A stretch of DNA of 64,000 nt from Rummeliibacillus pycnus_A (GTDB lineage: Bacteria > Bacillota > Bacilli > Bacillales_A > Planococcaceae): NCBI RefSeq assembly GCF_044359855.1, contig NZ_CP132291.1, positions 2,852,001 to 2,916,000 of the forward strand, given 5' to 3'. The first letter of the stretch is position 1. Each line of letters opens with the position of its first letter. Position numbers and translations under genes: made by a program. The notes beneath the pieces were generated by a model, which had not been told where the DNA came from, did not search any database, and saw only the letters and a list, made by a program, of their open reading frames with translations. Below are positions 61,805-64,000 of the stretch, piece by piece.

Positions 61805-61843
61805 AGGGTCCTCGATATTTCTATATTGTGTCGGGGACTTTTG
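61805..61843 (+). terminator. Terminator of the second ABC-F gene
   Basis: AAAGGGTCCTCGATA (61805-61819) pairs with TGTCGGGGACTTT (61829-61841), with T following, 22 bases after the stop codon. Confidence 0.75.
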
Positions 61844-61889
61844 TTGGTTGAAAGTGTACTTTGTTTTATTAATGTTTGGTGGTGTTTCT

Positions 61890-62033
61890 TTATTTATTTT
61901 TTTCTCCTAATAATTTATAGAACATTAGAAATGCATTACCGGCAAAACCTATAGTTAAAGTAAATGTATTATGAGGTAAAAGCTTTAACGACCATAATGC
62001 CGTCACAATTGTAGCAAAAAATTTAAAGGTCAT
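61890..62033 (-). CDS. Small membrane peptide, 47 aa
   Basis: ATG 62033 lies after GGAG by six bases; TAA is at 61890. The product is MTFKFFATIVTALWSLKLLP, then a hydrophobic hairpin FTLTIGFAGNAFLMFYKLLG ending EKNK. It may contain one or two short membrane helices. I do not recognise a family. It is the last of three consecutive minus-strand mini-genes separated by hairpins. Confidence 0.6.
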   Translation of the reverse strand: MTFKFFATIVTALWSLKLLPHNTFTLTIGFAGNAFLMFYKLLGEKNK

Positions 62034-62157
62034 AGGAATCTCCTACCAAGTCAAAAACCTCGTTTTTGGGGAGTGTAGTCACACTCCCGTTGCTTGCCCT
62101 TTTGATAAAGAGTGATTACGAAACTGATAGAGCCTATGATGATCTTTGAGTAAAAGG

Positions 62158-62193
62158 AAAGGCACAGTTTCATTTTTGAAACTGTGCCTTTAT
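62158..62193. terminator. Hairpin in the mini-gene cluster
   Basis: GGCACAGTTT (62161-62170) pairs perfectly with AAACTGTGCC (62179-62188); A- and T-rich flanks let it act in either direction. Another hairpin, GGGAGTGT with ACACTCCC, lies at 62069-62088. Confidence 0.7.
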
Positions 62194-62221
62194 GTAAGAA
62201 ACTATGCAAAATCATAAAGAA

Positions 62222-62258
62222 AAGATACGGTTCAACTTTTTTAACCGTACTCTTTTAT
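62222..62258 (-). terminator. Terminator of the 63-residue membrane protein gene
   Basis: Read leftward, TACGGTT and AACCGTA arms with an A/T loop are followed by TCTTT, 25 bases past the stop codon at 62283. Confidence 0.65.
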
Positions 62259-62282
62259 TGTGTTATAGCAATATTTATTAAC

Positions 62283-62474
62283 TTATGTAAAATTTGCATC
62301 TATAATTCCACATGCAACTAATGTCATCAAAAGCGCTAATATAAACATAATCATTACAAATTTATATTTATAACTCGGTGTTTCTTTATTTAATCTATAA
62401 AATTTTATAACTACACATAACATTGTCACCGCCATAAGAAAAACAAACAAATTTAAGATAACAATCCCTGGCAT
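62283..62474 (-). CDS. Small two-helix membrane protein, 63 aa
   Basis: ATG 62474 follows AAAAGGAG by eight bases. Two membrane helices (about 3-26, VILNLFVFLMAVTMLCVVIK; about 38-58, FVMIMFILALLMTLVACGII) flank a basic loop (RLNKETPSYKYK). No family is recognised. Its size and topology would suit an immunity or accessory protein for the Gly/Ala-rich peptide encoded just upstream, but that is speculation. Confidence 0.65.
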   Translation of the reverse strand: MPGIVILNLFVFLMAVTMLCVVIKFYRLNKETPSYKYKFVMIMFILALLMTLVACGIIDANFT

Positions 62475-62501
62475 TTAATTAACTCCTTTTTCTTAAACCT
62501 T

Positions 62502-62550
62502 AAAAATCAAAAGACTGTTGTCCCTCACCAGACAATAGTCTTTTGATTTT
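62502..62550. terminator. Very strong hairpin between two mini-genes
   Basis: A near-perfect 20-bp stem (62503-62522 with 62531-62550, AAAGACTGTTGTC and complement) encloses an eight-base loop. It separates the Gly/Ala-rich ORF from the 63-residue gene on the minus strand. Confidence 0.85.
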
Positions 62551-62568
62551 AAAACACATAGGTATCTA

Positions 62569-62814
62569 TTAATTAACTACTATATCATAATTAAGCAACA
62601 TATCCTTACGTGATTGATATATTTTCACACCAATTCCAACCATAGTTACTGAAGCGCCTACAGCTGTTAATCCGCCTACAACAGCACCAATTCCTGTAGC
62701 TGCTGTTATTGCTGCAACAAGAGTTCCGGTATAAGCAGTACCTCCGGCAATTGCAAAATCATCTTCTAATGAGATTATTTCTTTAACACTATTTTTGAAT
62801 GTCTGTAGTCTAAC
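62569..62814 (-). pseudogene. Gly/Ala-rich hydrophobic peptide gene, 5' end lost
   Basis: A minus-strand frame of 81 codons ends at TAA 62569. The translation reads FKNSVKEIISLEDDFAIAGG, then TAYTGTLVAAITAATGIGAV, VGGLTAVGASVTMVGIGV and a basic end KIYQSRKDMLLNYDIVVN. The Gly/Ala-rich helix-forming stretch resembles small holin-like or bacteriocin-like peptides. No ATG, GTG or TTG lies in the N-terminal part; the frame runs into a stop and the IS-like segment from 62809. The 5' end was therefore probably removed when the IS piece arrived. Family not identified. Confidence 0.55.
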
Positions 62815-62870
62815 TTAAGGGGGATTTTTATTTTGGTTAAATTTCAAGTAATATTAGAAAGCAAATTGTT
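62809..62870 (+). mobile_element. Fragment of an IS3-family element related to the 12.1 kb copy
   Basis: The plus-strand text TCTAACTTAAGGGGGATTTT then TTTTGGTTAAATTTCAAGTA aligns with the 5' end of the IS at 12.1-13.1 kb (ATCTAACTTAAAGGGTTTTT, then TATTGGTTAAATTTTCAAGT), including the start of orfA. By eye about three quarters of 60 bases agree. No transposase frame survives and no right end is seen. Confidence 0.55.
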
Positions 62871-63179
62871 AAAAAGAGAAGGACGTTCAAAACAGACGAT
62901 TAACATTGGAAAATAAAAAATAAAGACAATAACTGTGGGGAGTAAATCGATATTCAAAAAGAGAAAACTTCTTCTAAATAATCCAGGTTCTAAATAAGCA
63001 CGATGTACCATTGAACCCTCTCCCCAACGTAATTTTGTCACATCTGAAGTCAGTATTTGAATATAGACGATCTGTTTGAAATCTACGGTTCAAACGATTT
63101 GAAGTGATTTTACCTCATATCATTTTTCAATCTAAACACTATTTCCGTTACAATAGTAGACATTGAGAGGAGCGGAATT
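62871..63179. other. Region between IS fragment and topB
   Basis: About 310 bases without a supported gene. A 65-codon minus-strand frame (63041-62844) has no ribosome site and runs into the IS fragment. TTACAATAGTAGACAT near 63145 and GAGAGGAGCGG (63165-63175) are the probable promoter end and ribosome site of topB. Confidence 0.4.
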
Positions 63180-63791
63180 ATGTCTAAATCATTAGTTTTA
63201 GCTGAAAAACCATCCGTTGCACGCGATATTGCGCGCGTTTTAGGATGTCAAAAGAAGGGGAATGGTTTTTTAGAAGGTTCCCAATATATTGTGACATGGG
63301 CACTTGGCTACTTAGTCACACATGTAGATCCAGAACAATACGACAACAAATATAAAGAATGGAAGATGGAAGATCTACCGATTATTCCGAACCCATTTAA
63401 ACTTGTTCCAATTCGTCAAACAACCAAACAATTTAATGCGGTGAAATCACAATTAGCTCGTCAAGATGTAAACCAAGTTGTTATCGCGACAGATGCTGGA
63501 CGTGAAGGAGAACTTGTTGCACGTTGGATATTAGAAAAAGCCAAATGCCACAAACCGATCAAACGTCTGTGGATATCTTCTGTAACAGATAAGGCAATCA
63601 AAGACGGTTTTGCACATTTAAAAGACGGACGAGCATATAACAATTTGTATGAAGCAGCCGTTGCACGTGCAGAAGCAGACTGGGTTGTGGGGATCAACGC
63701 CACCCGTGCATTAACGGTTAAATACAATGCACAGTTATCAACAGGTCGTGTCCAATTGTATCCTGTCAATTCCTTGGGCGAAATTTGTTAA
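63180..63791 (+). pseudogene. topB: DNA topoisomerase III (topB), truncated after 192 codons
   Basis: ATG 63180, behind GAGAGGAG, starts a clear topoisomerase III: SKSLVLAEKPSVARDIARVL (TOPRIM start), QVVIATDAGREGELVARWIL (metal-binding DxE-type motif), EAAVARAEADWVVGINATRA and LTVKYNAQLSTGRVQ. At this last motif, where normal enzymes continue TPTL, the sequence changes at base 63754 to LYPVNSLGEIC and stops. The active-site Tyr domain (total about 700 residues) is absent from the rest of the window. A hairpin terminator overlaps the stop. Either an insertion splits the gene (its remainder lying beyond the window) or it is dead. Confidence 0.85.
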
Positions 63792-63834
63792 TCTAGTGTT
63801 TATCTAGGTTGTACGAATTTCGCCCATTTTTATT
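63777..63834 (+). terminator. Hairpin terminator at the topB break
   Basis: GGGCGAAATT (63777-63786) pairs with AATTTCGCCC (63817-63826); an inner arm AATCTAG/CTAGGTT extends it, and ATTTTTATTT follows. The sequence before it differs from topB, so it may be the edge of an inserted element. Confidence 0.65.
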
Positions 63835-63927
63835 TGGGTGGAAATTGATTTTTAAAATAAAAACTTAAATATTATTAATCCCTGTATTTCTATTTCCTTA
63901 ATGTGGTGCTCATCACCATAAAGTGGG

Positions 63928-63960
63928 GTTGATTTCCGTTCAGGCTGGGCGCTTTTAAAG
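63928..63960 (+). repeat. Start of a dispersed repeat (TTGATTTCCGTTC type)
   Basis: GGTTGATTTCCGTTCAGGCT followed by GGGCGCTTT matches the well-known opening of a Bacillaceae intergenic repeat (as recalled, GTTGATTTCCGTTCCAGGC ... GCTTTCC). It lies 150 bases from the window edge, between the topB break and unknown sequence. Confidence 0.5.
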
Positions 63961-64000
63961 CAAGAAGTAGAAATCCTTAAACAAGCAATGATGATTATGA

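Noticed and set aside
62844..63041. 65-codon minus-strand ORF
   Set aside because: No ribosome site, runs into the IS fragment and has an odd mixed composition; probably chance.
1..64000. CRISPR arrays, tRNA or rRNA genes, prophage
   Set aside because: No regularly spaced repeats, cloverleaf genes, rRNA motifs or phage structural genes were recognised anywhere in the window.

Overview
The window is low-GC DNA with purine-rich Shine-Dalgarno sites, frequent TTG and GTG starts and many hairpin-plus-T-run terminators, as expected for a Gram-positive Bacillales genome. The gene content (a Lia-type envelope stress operon, a YkoGH-like two-component system with PepSY partners, HelD, an Spx paralogue, L-lysine 6-dehydrogenase, PdaC-like deacetylase, YitT, ThrE pair, YfiBC-like ABC exporter) points to the Lysinibacillus/Viridibacillus/Solibacillus side of the Planococcaceae. 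This is inferred from gene families remembered, not from a search. It looks like chromosome: there is no tRNA, rRNA, CRISPR array or prophage. Several loci are visibly decaying. || Layout. 0-5 kb: tail of an unknown gene, a small HTH protein, an EamA transporter, and a response regulator/histidine kinase pair with a likely 50-residue membrane peptide encoded between them. 4.9-12 kb: a Rgg/NprR-type regulator, then liaIHFSR on the minus strand, a membrane metallophosphoesterase and uppP, which together form an envelope-stress and undecaprenyl-phosphate neighbourhood. 12.1-13.1 kb: an internally deleted IS3-family element that has rewritten the end of an SdpI-like gene. 13.7-17.9 kb: a second two-component system with two PepSY proteins, one carrying six PepSY repeats. 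18.1-21.8 kb: a cobalamin riboswitch with terminator ahead of a B12-independent class I ribonucleotide reductase. 22-28.5 kb: a 40-residue membrane peptide, AIM24-like protein, a decayed aldehyde dehydrogenase followed by intact lysine 6-dehydrogenase, PdaC-like deacetylase and the split ThrE exporter. || 28.5-41.7 kb: a PAS-GGDEF-EAL protein with a degenerate GGDEF site, an EamA pseudogene, a heterodimeric ABC exporter, acyltransferase-3, tandem GNAT, SGNH hydrolase, a small basic ORF, HelD and GDPD. 42-48.5 kb: a COG4705 membrane protein with a duplicated C-terminal module, remnants of a DUF2087/GIY-YIG pair, MATE transporter, DUF2804, amidase and nitroreductase. 48.7-54.2 kb: M20 dipeptidase, CNNM/CorC transporter, an ECF sigma factor, a broken XRE-membrane gene, and a MarR/Spx-like pair. 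54.4-61.8 kb: YitT, two ABC-F ATPases, a PseG/SpsG-like protein and a flavin reductase. The second ABC-F gene is preceded by a promoter, a 48-codon leader ORF and a terminator, which is the arrangement of antibiotic-sensing attenuation. 61.8-64 kb: three minus-strand mini-genes separated by strong hairpins (one beheaded beside an IS remnant), then a truncated topB. || The most interesting points are the B12 riboswitch on the RNR operon, the ABC-F leader, the peptide between regulator and kinase at 2.4 kb, the small-peptide cluster near 62 kb, the Spx paralogue that lacks the second redox cysteine, and the lysine catabolic pair whose second enzyme is dead.
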